64,000 bases of DNA from Fennellomyces sp. T-0311. Its lineage: Eukaryota > Mucoromycota > Mucoromycetes > Mucorales > Lichtheimiaceae. The stretch covers positions 1 through 64,000 of the forward strand of contig JALLLT010000068.1 in NCBI GenBank assembly GCA_025266875.1. The letters run 5' to 3'. The stretch's first letter is position 1. The number at the start of each line of letters is the position of its first letter. The notes below the pieces were generated by a model. It was not told where the DNA came from. It worked only from the letters and a program-made list of their open reading frames with translations, and made no database searches. The translations under genes were made by a program, and so were the position numbers. Positions 33,598-43,382 of the stretch are shown piece by piece.

Positions 33598-35161
33598 ATG
33601 TCACCAACTGCACTCTGCTCGTCGGTGGACTGCAAAGAACCCGCCCATTTGCAATGTCCTACCTGCGTCAAGCAAAGTATTACTGAAGGCTCGTACTTTT
33701 GCTCTCAGGATTGCTTCAAAAAGAGTTGGGTAAATGATCCTACTTTGATCATTTGGATCGATCACTAAAAGTTTTGAGATCTTAGGGTGTCCATAAAGCC
33801 GTACACAAAGCCAACAAAGGTAACTTTGCATGGAACAACTTTACATGTGAGCTAAACAAGTTTTACACCAGGAGGAACATACGATCCATTCTCGACGTTT
33901 GGTTATACTGGCCCACTACGTCCTGTGTATCCCCTTTCTCCTCGTCGAGTGGTCCCCGAGCATATTCCACGACCAGACTACTCAGAGACGGGTATTCCCA
34001 AATCTGAATTCTCTGCAGTGAGAAGCGAGATTCGAGTGTTGTCTCCCGAGGAAATCGAAGGTGTTCGAGAGGCGTGCCGTGTATGTTCTTTTGTCTTGAC
34101 AGAACGTTACTTGGCAACAAGATTAAGCTCACAATGAAAGTCTTTGTCTAGATCACCCGCGAGGTGCTGGATATTGCTGCCGCAGCCGTTCGTGTTGGTA
34201 TTACTACAGATGAAATTGGTAATTTGTTTAGTGCTATGGTACCATTATGATGCTGACAAGGCGACTAGACCGAATTGTTCATGAAGCTACTATCGAGCGC
34301 AATGCCTATCCATCACCCCTCAACTACAATCATTTCCCCAAGTCTTGCTGCACGTATGTTCTATTTTCTTTTTTTTTCTCAAACAGCAAATATTAATATG
34401 CTTTTGTCCATAGATCGTTGAACGAAGGTAACCAACATATCCTGTGATTGATGCGGTATTCTCACACATAGAGTTAGTCATCTGTCATGGTATCCCTGAT
34501 CAACGGAAGCTGGTGGATGGAGATCTTCTCAACATTGACATTTCTTGCTTCTACAACGGATTTCACGGCGATGCCAATGGATCATACTTGGTTGGTGAAA
34601 ACGCTAGTCCCGTTGCTAAAAAGTTGGTACAAGTTACCAAAGAGTGTTTGGATCGAGCCATTGCAATTGGTAAGCGAGTTTGGCTTGCTATTCGCACAAT
34701 AGAATATGTTAACAATAGTATTTAGTAAAACCCGGTATGCGGTACAGAGATTTCGGAAAGGTTATCCAAGAGCATGCCCATGCCAATGGATTCTCCGTCG
34801 TTCGTGCGTTCTGTGGTCACGGTATCAACCAGCTCTTCCATTGCGCGCCTAACGTTCCTCATTATGCGAGTAAGTTTAATTTTTGGGGTATATAGTCCAA
34901 AGTATTTATTATTTTGCTACAGACAACAAGGCTATCGGTGTCTTGAAGCCGGGACATGTCTTTACTATTGAGCCAATGATTTGTGAGGGCGATTACAATG
35001 ACGTTTTATGGTAAAGCTCAAATGCCAAGTCTTTTTTTTTTGTATTCATTTCTTCAAATAGGCCTGATGGATGGACTGCAACAACAAGAGATGGAAAGCT
35101 ATCAGCTCAGTTCGAACATACCATGCTGGTCACAGAAACAGGTGTTGAAGTATTAACGTAA
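33598..35161 (+). CDS. Methionine aminopeptidase type 1, copy B
   Basis: Ten exons: 33598-33729, 33786-33819, 33872-34080, 34152-34218, 34269-34353, 34414-34427, 34478-34669, 34726-34869, 34923-35010 and 35062-35161. They encode 354 aa. The zinc finger reads [20 protein letters not shown] and YFCSQDCF. Catalytic residues lie in [52 protein letters not shown] and [19 protein letters not shown]. All metal ligands are intact. It lies 838 bp after copy A in the same orientation. The second acidic-loop region (EGDYNDVLW versus EGDHNAVFW) and the first exon are the most divergent parts. A 14-nt micro-exon (34414-34427) is conserved in both copies. Confidence 0.95.
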
Positions 35162-35632
35162 TAGTTGGGTATCGGGCTCAGTTAAAGTAAATGGCATGCT
35201 TAATGGATTTAAGTAATTTCATACATGTACATTGGCCAATCTGGCCGAGAATTTTAAGTATTCCCGTTGAAAATATAGTCGCATTTGTCATACACGCATA
35301 CGTTCATCCAAAGTGATACTTATCGATGAAAATATAATGTCTTATGTACGTACTAGATCAGGTTATTGTAGTTGATGTTATGTGGATGCATCCTAAAAAC
35401 CTCTATGTTCAGTTACTGCTATTTAGCACCGACCATAAGCTGCTATAGTAGGTTTATATGAAGCAGTAGAGTAAGGTTTCCCAGTGGATACCGAATTTAA
35501 GCAGCCATGGTGCTACTTGGTTGTCATAGTAATTGAACTCAGCAAGGCAAGCGGTGACGTCGCGCCTGGTTACCGACGAGCGGCTGAAAAAACAATTGGG
35601 CAGCCTTTGCAAGAAGATACTCAACATATATT
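35162..35632. other. Intergenic
   Basis: Sequence between copy B and the complex I subunit gene. Short frames at 35484-35739 overlap the first exon of the next gene and are not supported. Confidence 0.4.
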
Positions 35633-36087
35633 ATGGCCGAAGCCAACTGGGAATATCCTCAACACCAGCAGTTCGAACGGTAAGCAATGCGCATTCTCTG
35701 AAATCCATTCGAACATTGTCGATTAAAATGCCACTCTAGTGTCCCCACGCTCGACCAAGTCGATCCCAACGATCGCAAAGGTTAGATTCGACATTTATAT
35801 AAACACGAACGACCTGTATTGATATATAGATATATAGCTGTGTATGCAGCACGCGCCCAGAAGATCCGCGATGACTGGGTTAAGGCCATGGAGGCTCGCA
35901 TTATTAAGGAAAAGTTGGACGAGTGCTACAGAACCGAAGGCGTCAACCACTGTACGTGTTTTCACTCGACATGACGCCCGAAAGCTGATAGAGATATGTA
36001 GACAATTCGTGCCGTGACTTGGCAGATCTGTATCTCAAGGCCATCAAGGAGAACAAGGTCGAAGGTTTCCGCAAGAAGACCGCATAG
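35633..36087 (+). CDS. NADH:ubiquinone oxidoreductase NDUFB10/PDSW-like accessory subunit
   Basis: Four small exons, beginning at the ATG at 35633 and ending at the TAG at 36085-36087, splice in frame. Introns open at GTAAGC after FER, GTTAGA after NDRK and GTACGT after GVNH. The product is about 95 aa: MAEANWEYPQHQQFER, then VPTLDQVDPNDRKA and ARAQKIRDDWVKAMEARIIK, ending EKLDECYRTEGVNHYNSCRD, LADLYLKAIKENKV and EGFRKKTA. The paired Cys in a helical hairpin and the RxxKIRDDWVKAMEAR segment match the fungal 12-kDa complex I subunit (NDUFB10 family) of the mitochondrial inner membrane arm. No single exon exceeds 130 nt, so the gene is easily missed. Confidence 0.82.
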
Positions 36088-36366
36088 ATTTAGAAAAATT
36101 AAGCGTAAGTTGTTGCTTGTTGCTTTCAAAGGTGGAGTATATTAACATGTGTTACAGTTTAGCTATGAAGAAAAAAAAACATAAAAACAAGTTCATGTTC
36201 GTTCTGCCAGTCGATAGTGCTCCAGTGAACACACAGCCTTGCCGCTTGCTTTTGCAACGTACTTTTTTTCGTTTTTGCAACCGCTGATCTCGCATGCGAC
36301 TTTGCGCGGGACAGGTCTAGGGCGCACACGGTCAATCAACGACACGCATTCACATTAACTTTTCAT

Positions 36367-37122
36367 TCACCTGTGCTTGGAGCTGACGAGGAGTTCATCC
36401 AGCAGGCTATCGGGAAGTGACAGGTGGCTGCCGCTGGTAGTTGTGGTGTAACGCACACTGTCAGCGGGAGGAAGGTGGGTCGCTGATGGGCTGGGGTCGA
36501 CATCGTCCTTGATGACTCGTTTGCTCTTGGACGCCTGTTTCTTGAGCAAGCGGTTGATGGTGTCGGCCTGATGGTGACGCTTCAGTATGTGGAACACAAG
36601 GTAAGAGGGGTTCCCGCGAAGTACCTTATCTTTTTCAGCACGCTGGGCACTCTGATGTTTCCGTCGCCGGGCCACTTCGGATCGCTTCAAGGCTTGCTCT
36701 TCCTTGGACAGGTTTTTCTTCTTGTTGCTCTCTGAAAGCAGGGTCAAAAACAGCCTGCTGGTCCATATTTCTTTATAAGGTTACCCATGGGAAGTTCCAG
36801 GTACTTTTGCTCGTCGTCGTCCTGGTAATACTTTGCTCGCTGTCGCTTGGTCATCGTGCGGCTGTGGATGACTTCGGATGCAAACTCCTCTTCCTCTTCG
36901 TCGCTGCTCTCTGCTGCTCGTCCTGTAAGCTTCCATGGACATACACTTCACGGCGGGGACATTACCCGATGCCGAGCGCTTTGACTGACGGCTTTTGGGT
37001 TCTTCTGACGACCGATCGGAAGACTCGTCATCATTGCTCAGTTCGCTAAAGTCGTCATTAGATTCTTCCTCGGGCAATGGCGACAGATGCTTTCGCGTGG
37101 CCCGTTTCTGTGTGAGTCGCAT
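36367..37122 (-). CDS. INO80 complex subunit B / Ies2-like (PAPA-1 domain)
   Basis: Four exons (37122-36966, 36922-36785, 36731-36625, 36567-36367) encode 200 aa. The N-terminus is acidic and Ser-rich (SDEEEEEF). The PAPA-1 domain follows: TMTKRQRAKYYQDDDEQKYL, ELPMESNKKKNLSKEEQALK, RSEVARRRKHQSAQ and then DKADTINRLLKKQASKSKR. This is the conserved core of INO80B/Ies2, which stimulates the Ino80 chromatin-remodelling ATPase. Intron 3 (36568-36624) is 57 nt, a multiple of three, and has no stop, so its retention would add 19 residues inside the conserved domain. Spliced sequence matches the family better than the retained form. Confidence 0.85.
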
Positions 37123-37253
37123 GGTTTTTTTTTGAAAGAGAAAGGGAAAATAGGAACACAAACTTAAAAAAAAGTTATCCTCCGCATCGACGATACGATG
37201 AACGGTCTATGATGGATGCGATGCTTCGGGCGTGACACACGCTCTCCTTTATT

Positions 37254-38149
37254 CTATTTCTTAAATAATCCCTTCTGCAGCCATTTTGGCATGGTCGCCG
37301 TCTTCTTGGGCGAGGACGTGGTGCTCGGGCCGGGGCTACTGCTCGCACTGACCGGCTGTGGCGAGGAGACGGCGGGTGATGGCATGGCCTCCATCATGCT
37401 AAGGTACTTTTGTGTAACAGCAGGCACATCTAGAAAACAAGAGCTTAAGTGATAACGAAATAAAGAGCGCCGGTCGGCCTTTACCATTCTGGCCCGGATC
37501 AATCCAAACAAACGTGAGATTGGATGCTGGCGCAAGCCCGGCCTTGTATAGCGTCAGGGTGGGATCGACCAGTTTAGAACGAGGAGGTAAGCATAGCAAA
37601 AACTTGCGATCGGGAGTCTGCAGCGTTGATCGCACAAAGTCATACACGTCGCCGACTTTATCGAGTTAGCGTTTCTTTTTTGCATGATGCATAGCTCCAG
37701 CATGCTACCTTTCTCTTGCGACTTGAATGCCGCTTGCAGGATGGTGCTGTCAGGGAAACGAATGCGAATGGTGGTCCGTGGGTATTTCTTCATGCGCTCC
37801 AGTTCTTCGGCTTGACGGATTTTTTGCGTCTTCAATGGTCTACCTCTCGGTCAGCCTCACGTCAGCTTCAACGGCGTTTCCTGGGTTACCTGTTTTCCAG
37901 ATTCTCGCGCTTCTCCACTTGCGATTTGTACAGCGATTTGATCTCATTGGCACTCAATTTGAAGAACGACTCTGGGAGTTCAACTATCCACATATGCATT
38001 GTTAGATCGTTTTGTTGGGTGACCGGCCATCTAGTTGATCAAGACATACTCCGTGCAGGCGCATTGGACGGCGGATTGAACATTTTGATCTGGCGATCGA
38101 ACTCGGGAGGCTGTTCGGGTGCTGACTGCGTGGATTCGGGTGTGGCCAT
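37254..38149 (-). CDS. UBX4/TUG (ASPSCR1)-like UBX-domain protein, short form
   Basis: Five exons (38149-38050, 37983-37890, 37839-37709, 37655-37485, 37429-37254) encode 223 aa. It shows PPEFDRQIKMFNPPS, ELPESFFKLSANEIKSLY, the PLKTQKIRQAEELERMKKYP linker, then the UBX domain TTIRIRFPDSTILQAAFKSQ, DVYDFVRSTLQTPD, KFLLCLPPRSKLVDP and YKAGLAPASNLTFVW. TUG/Ubx4 proteins bind the AAA ATPase p97/Cdc48 and regulate its hexamers and membrane cargo. The usual N-terminal ubiquitin-like domain is missing from this model. A minus-strand frame upstream (38310-38160) might hold extra exons but shows no such fold. Confidence 0.82.
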
Positions 38150-39002
38150 TGTTGGGGGATAAAAGGATAACGTAAAAGGCGTTGCTGAAGTTGAAACACA
38201 CCTGGCTGCGGCTTCTTGATCAGCCTAATTAGGAACACTCCAGGAACGTCTCTTGGAATTTCATTCATTTCCCAAGCAAGCGCGTGCCGATCGGAAGCGT
38301 GCTGCAGCATACAAACAGATCATTATGGGCAAGGCAAACAATCAGCACGCCGAAGCTTAATTGGCAAAGTCCGTGTCGACCCGATGTGGAGAGAAACAAT
38401 GATATGGCGCTGAAACTCTAACCCGCTGTAACAGGAAAACACATTCTTAACGAAGATTCGTTTTTGAGCTTTGTTTATCAATGACGAGCGATCTCTTTTC
38501 TGCAACTCACATGGTGTCCAGTTGTTTGACGCGAATGGCTCACATGGGGTGGCCTCGACCCGCAACCATACAGAAAAACCATGCCGTTTTTGAAACAGGT
38601 TACCCTGGCCAGCTGTCTGTACGTTTGAGGGGTAAAAGCGCACGCGTGTCGCATCTATCCAATGTCGATTCGCTCCAGAAGAAGATGGGAACCCAGCCCT
38701 GCTGCTGCCGAGAGAACGGTGCATCCTCGCCCATTCTGTCACAGTGCCATCTCTTCTTTTTCAGCGTCGATAAGCGAGGGCCTGCTTATGCACTCGGAAA
38801 GTCGTATGATGGACTGTTTACGTTTCCTTTCTTCTTGTTGCAATCTAATGCGAGAGAGTTTGACAACAAACAGTGCCGAATGTCAAACACTCAACTCGAA
38901 AGAGTCATCTGAGACGCGGGATGAAAAATAAAACAACAAAAAAGATATATAAGGTGTCTTCAAACGATCCATGTCAAGTCCATTCCTTTTCTCGCTTCCA
39001 TC
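38150..39002. other. Divergent intergenic region
   Basis: Separates the UBX4-like gene (minus) from the TRE-like gene (plus). Overlapping frames on both strands at 38323-38931 carry no recognisable domain. An uncalled 5' exon of the UBX4-like gene could be here. A TATA-like run (gatatataagg) sits at about 38943-38953, roughly 50 bp before the start at 39003. Confidence 0.4.
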
Positions 39003-41654
39003 ATGCGCAAAGGGTACACACCGATACCGCACTACGGCACCGGCGATGCTGAGGCCGAAGAGCAACACAATGCCGTCATGTTTGAGCGATTCAAAATGTG
39101 GTGCGCTCAGTTGACTGGCCGTAGCACCGATCACGCGAACGAGCCATTGCTGCAAGAGAAGACCCGCATGTCCGGGACGATGCGCACATCCAAGGCACTC
39201 AAGGTTGGCATCTCGTTGGCCTTTATCGTATCCGCCATCCTCTTCGTCAGCCGATTCTTTGTGTTCCTCAACTTTACAAAGAGCAGTAAGTTCTTTTGTG
39301 ATGATATCACCATGACAATCTCTTACGCGACATCTCAATAGCCATGCCCACCGAGGATTTGGAAGTCCTTTTGAAGGCATTGCCCTCAAGTGAATACATT
39401 CGCGAGTATTTCCATCATTATGCTTCTGTCACCCATTTAGCTGGTTCTGCCAATGACAAGTCCCAAGCCGAGTGGACACGTGACAAGTTCATCGAGTTTG
39501 GCATCGAGGACACGCAAATCGAAACATACTATCCATTGCTGAACCACCCCGTCAAGCGCAGATTAGCCATCATCGATGGTCCCCAAGAACTGCTGTACGA
39601 AGCCAAGCTTCAGGAAACGCCCGTGGCTGAAGATGTCACCCAGCGCGACGGTCGCATTCCTACCTTTCATGGTAACATGATTTGTTTTTTGTTTACCCAC
39701 AAAATCAAATCTAACTAAAACTTGTTTTATCTTTTTACATATAGCCTATTCCGCTGACGGCAATGTCACTGGCCGTGTTGTCTATGTCAACTATGGTCGT
39801 GTGGATGACTTCCAGTTCTTGTCCCATCAAGGCCTCAACTTTACAGGTACCATTGCTCTGATCCGTAATGGTCTTGTTTCCCGCGGACTCAAAGTCAAGG
39901 CCGCCGAGGCCTTTGGCTGTATCGGTGTTCTTCTCTACTCGGATCCTTCCGATGATGGACCTGCCAACAAGGAGACGGATGATGGCGTGCCTGCTCAACC
40001 CTATCCTAACGGTCCATGGTAACACAAAAAGCCTGTCCCCTTATCTTTTGAGTTTCTGTTTTAACTGTTTTGTAACTGGCTTAGGCGCTCATCCTCTTCA
40101 GTTGAACGCGGCAGTGTTCATGACCTCTCTATTTATCCCGGAGATCCTCTGACCCCTGGTTTTGCTGCCACTGAGAATGCCACTCGACTTGAACTTGAAG
40201 AAGCTGCTGCACTTCCCCATATTCCATCGCTCCCAATCTCGTGGTCTGATGCCAGACCTTTACTCAAGGCCACCGAAAGCTTTGGCCTTCGCTCTGAACA
40301 GCAAGGATGGCAAGGTGGTCTTGTCGGTGTTAACTACTTTAGTGGTCCCAGTGAAGCTCTTGTCAATCTCGTCAATATCAACGAATACAAGATTGCCCCG
40401 ATTTGGAACGTTGTTGGCCGCATTCCCGGTAATGAAGAACCCAACCGTGCCATTATCATTGGTACCCAGCGTGATGCTTGGGGCTATGGTGCTGCTGAAG
40501 CATCGTCTGGATCCGCTGTTCTGGTAAAGCTACTCTTTCCTTTTTCCCCACGCAATACCTCCATGTCTTACCTCTTTTCTCGTTTTATTGTGTAGCTTGA
40601 ACTCGTCCGCTGCTTCGGTATCATGATGGAACAAGGCTGGCGCCCACGCCGCACCATCATTGTCGCATCCTGGGACGCTGAAGAATACGGCACTGTTGGC
40701 TCTACCGAATGGGTCGAAGATAACAAGGACTGGCTTGCCGAAGAAGCCATTGCTTACATCAACGTTGACACGGCCGTCACGGGTCCCAACTTTGAAGCCA
40801 AATCCTCGCCCTTGCTCAGCAAGCTCTTGTACGAAGTCACCGGCAGTGTCATTGATCCTCGCACCAGCAAATCCGTTTTGGGGGCATGGAAGGAGCGTCA
40901 TAACAAGGAAACTATGTCGATGGAAGAAGATGAACTTGCTTTCCCATTGGCTAAGCCTTTGGCTGCCGGTTCCGACTATGCCGCCTTTTTGGAACATGTT
41001 GGTATCAGCAGCATGACCATGAAATTCACCGGTGACTATGGCGTTTCCCACAGCAACTATGATAGCATCTACTGGATGGAGAACTTTGGTGACCCGACAT
41101 TCGAATATCATCGCACCATGGTCCGCATCTGGGGCATGATGGTGATGCGCTTGTCCACTGACTGGTTGTTGCCCTTGCATCCCCTTGACTATGCCAACGA
41201 AATCACTCGTTATGCTTCCCATCTCAGCAACTTGCAAGGATGTCTTGCTCTCCCTGAACTCTCATCGGCCGTGAGCGAGCTTCAAGAACGATCCATCAAG
41301 ATGGAGAAAAAGTTGAGCAAGTATCAGCGCAAGATTGATAAGGGCAAGAACAACAAGAAACTCCGAAAGCATGTTGCAAAGTCAAACGAACATTTGGCTC
41401 AGATGGAACGGGCCTTCATTGATCAGCAAGGTTTGCCCGGCCGCGTATGGTATAGACATCTTATCTATGCTCCTGCCATGTGGAGCGGTTACGAAGTTCA
41501 AGTATTCCCAGCTATCCATGAGGCTATGCAGCTCAAGAACCCCGGTGCTATCCGCGAAATGGAGGAACGCGCTGCTGTTGTCGTAAACAATGCTCTTATG
41601 GTGCTCAGAGGCCAATATGATGGCTTTGTTGATGAAGAGGATGATCTCGACTAA
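39003..41654 (+). CDS. Transferrin-receptor-like / TRE-type M28 family membrane protein, probably non-catalytic
   Basis: Five exons (39003-39285, 39342-39671, 39745-40018, 40085-40523, 40596-41654) encode 794 aa, close to yeast Tre1/Tre2. It is type II: a cytosolic N-terminus of about 70 residues, one membrane helix (KVGISLAFIVSAILFVSRFF), then protease-associated, M28 peptidase-like and helical dimerisation domains. Compared with glutamate carboxypeptidase II, the zinc-site motifs read GTQRDAWGYGAAEASSG (His to Gln, Asp to Glu), DAEEYGTVGSTEW (Glu kept), YINVDTAV (Asp kept) and SHSNYDSIYW (His to Asp). Loss of ligands suggests a pseudo-peptidase, as in TfR and Tre proteins. Yeast Tre1/2 help Bsd2/Rsp5 target metal transporters to the vacuole. 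No PPxY motif is seen in the N-terminus. Confidence 0.9.
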
Positions 41655-42563
41655 AAAAAAATACTCTTTCTTCTTTTTTCCTTTTGTACTTTTTTTTCTT
41701 TGTATCTTAGCTGTAACCTTCTTTGTTTATCTTGAAACTGGAAATATACATATTTTCTATTTGTGAATTAGATGTCTTTTCCAGTCCACGATATGAATAC
41801 GTACGTCTGATTGTGATATTAGTGATACATATTTTATGAATACGTGTGCTGAATTTCTAGTCGACTTTTACGTAGTCGTTTTTTTGGTTTTTGCGTGTAA
41901 TATTATCTTCTGTGTCTTTTGGATTAATAGGATGTAGTCGGATTTATATCTAATACTGAATATCATGATTATTTTACACGTATGTACCTATTAAAGTTGC
42001 TTATTCTGCCTTATCCAAGGCCTTGACATAATCGAATATTTTATGCGCCAAGACAACAATCTTTTCAGCCACTGACGTTAGAGTGATGTACAAAGAATGA
42101 AATACCGTCTTTTTGGTCGATGGGATAATCAAAACAGCTTCAATGCCCAAAAGTACACAAAATAGTTCATATAAAGTGCTACAGCGAGCTTTTTTTTTCT
42201 TTGCTCGGTGCACGACAGTAGCTACCGCTGGTGATAAAAAAGGGCGAGACACTCTTTAATGGGGTTCGTATAAACAGGATCATATTTTGAACTATTGAGA
42301 CAACCAGAGACGATCGCTAAATTGCTTTTCTCGCATAATAAAACAAGATCCACGGGTTCTGTCGGCTATTGTGAAGAAGCATCTATATCAAAAAAGAGTG
42401 TTGCCGGGCACCAGCACTTGCCAGAGCACAATTGATCACTGATTCAACACCCAAAACGTGGACGTCACTGTTATGTTAAAGCAGTGCAGAAGAATGATTT
42501 TCCCGCGCCTCATGTCTTCCTCCTTTCCCATTTACACTTTCCCACTTACACTTTCTTTCAGAA
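41655..42563. other. Intergenic
   Basis: A T-rich 3' flank of the TRE-like gene, then a minus-strand frame (42252-42001) that lacks an ATG and is not called. A pyrimidine-rich run ending tttctttcag directly precedes the next ATG and could be a 3' splice site or promoter tract. Confidence 0.4.
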
Positions 42564-43382
42564 ATGACAGTCGCTGACTTTTATCCCGGTGTCAAGTTCA
42601 CTGGTACGGTCGAGTCATGGAGAAGAGCAAACGAGCTCCAACCTCAAAGCATCATCTTTGTTTTTGATGACGTTCGTGCGGATTACCACACCGTCCGATC
42701 AGCTTTGTTGGAAAGATACGGCGTAGGATCCATCGATGCGATTCGTATACTCCAAAAGTCACTTGATGAAGGCAGCGACTACAGTTCTGACGAAGACAAT
42801 TCTGATGAAGACGATTCCGACGATGAAGACCACTCTATGATCATTGAGGCACACTTTGCAAACAGTCATAAGCGGCGCCAAGCTCTTGCGGAAAGCATGA
42901 TTTTTGAATCTCTATACCTGACCATTAATGGCAGTATTGTTTTTGCAAAAGCGCTTCCAATGCTGCCGCATCTTCCATCGATTATCGTCTACAAAGTGGA
43001 CAATCTGCCCTTGCGCTCAGCAAATGCCGTATGCAAGGATGTGTGGGAGTCGGTTGCTCGAAGGATCCGGATAATGTCGACAGGTCGACGATGGTTTCAA
43101 AAGACACTCAAGGCGCGTCTAGTGGATGTTGTTCCCAGCTACGACAGCGAAGTGATGACGGACAAAGCTTCCAAGAAACCAGTTTACTTGTTCGTGGGTT
43201 CGATCCATGTTGTTCTTGCCAAGCACACAGATCTAGGAAAGCGCCCGTACTTCAGAGCGTATGGTATGCGGATTAAACCAACTTCAATGAGCTTGCATTA
43301 CGCGTATTGCAAAAAGTGTAAAACGCTGGACACCCATATGACCGCAGATTGCGTACAGTTTCCACCATCCAATGAAGAGTGA
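42564..43382 (+). CDS. Zinc-knuckle orphan family, member 1 (272 aa)
   Basis: An intronless ORF. The shared family order is VKFTGTVESWRRANE, SIIFVFDDVRADYHTVRSAL and IIEAHFANSHKRRQALAES, then KALPMLPHLPSIIVYKVDNL, LVDVVPSYDSE and a terminal zinc-knuckle-like CKKCKTLDTHMTADC (CX2CX5HX4C). Uniquely, this copy has an insert of about 25 residues of Asp/Glu/Ser at positions 72-96. The repeated beta-alpha-beta-like pattern in each half hints at two small RNA- or DNA-binding folds plus a zinc knuckle, but this is inference. It stands 11 kb away from the six-member array on the right. Function is unknown. Confidence 0.75.
   Translation: MTVADFYPGVKFTGTVESWRRANELQPQSIIFVFDDVRADYHTVRSALLERYGVGSIDAIRILQKSLDEGSDYSSDEDNSDEDDSDDEDHSMIIEAHFANSHKRRQALAESMIFESLYLTINGSIVFAKALPMLPHLPSIIVYKVDNLPLRSANAVCKDVWESVARRIRIMSTGRRWFQKTLKARLVDVVPSYDSEVMTDKASKKPVYLFVGSIHVVLAKHTDLGKRPYFRAYGMRIKPTSMSLHYAYCKKCKTLDTHMTADCVQFPPSNEE

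Noticed and set aside
42001..42252. 83-codon minus-strand ORF
   Set aside because: No in-frame ATG; it begins at GTG, has no domain and no sensible promoter.
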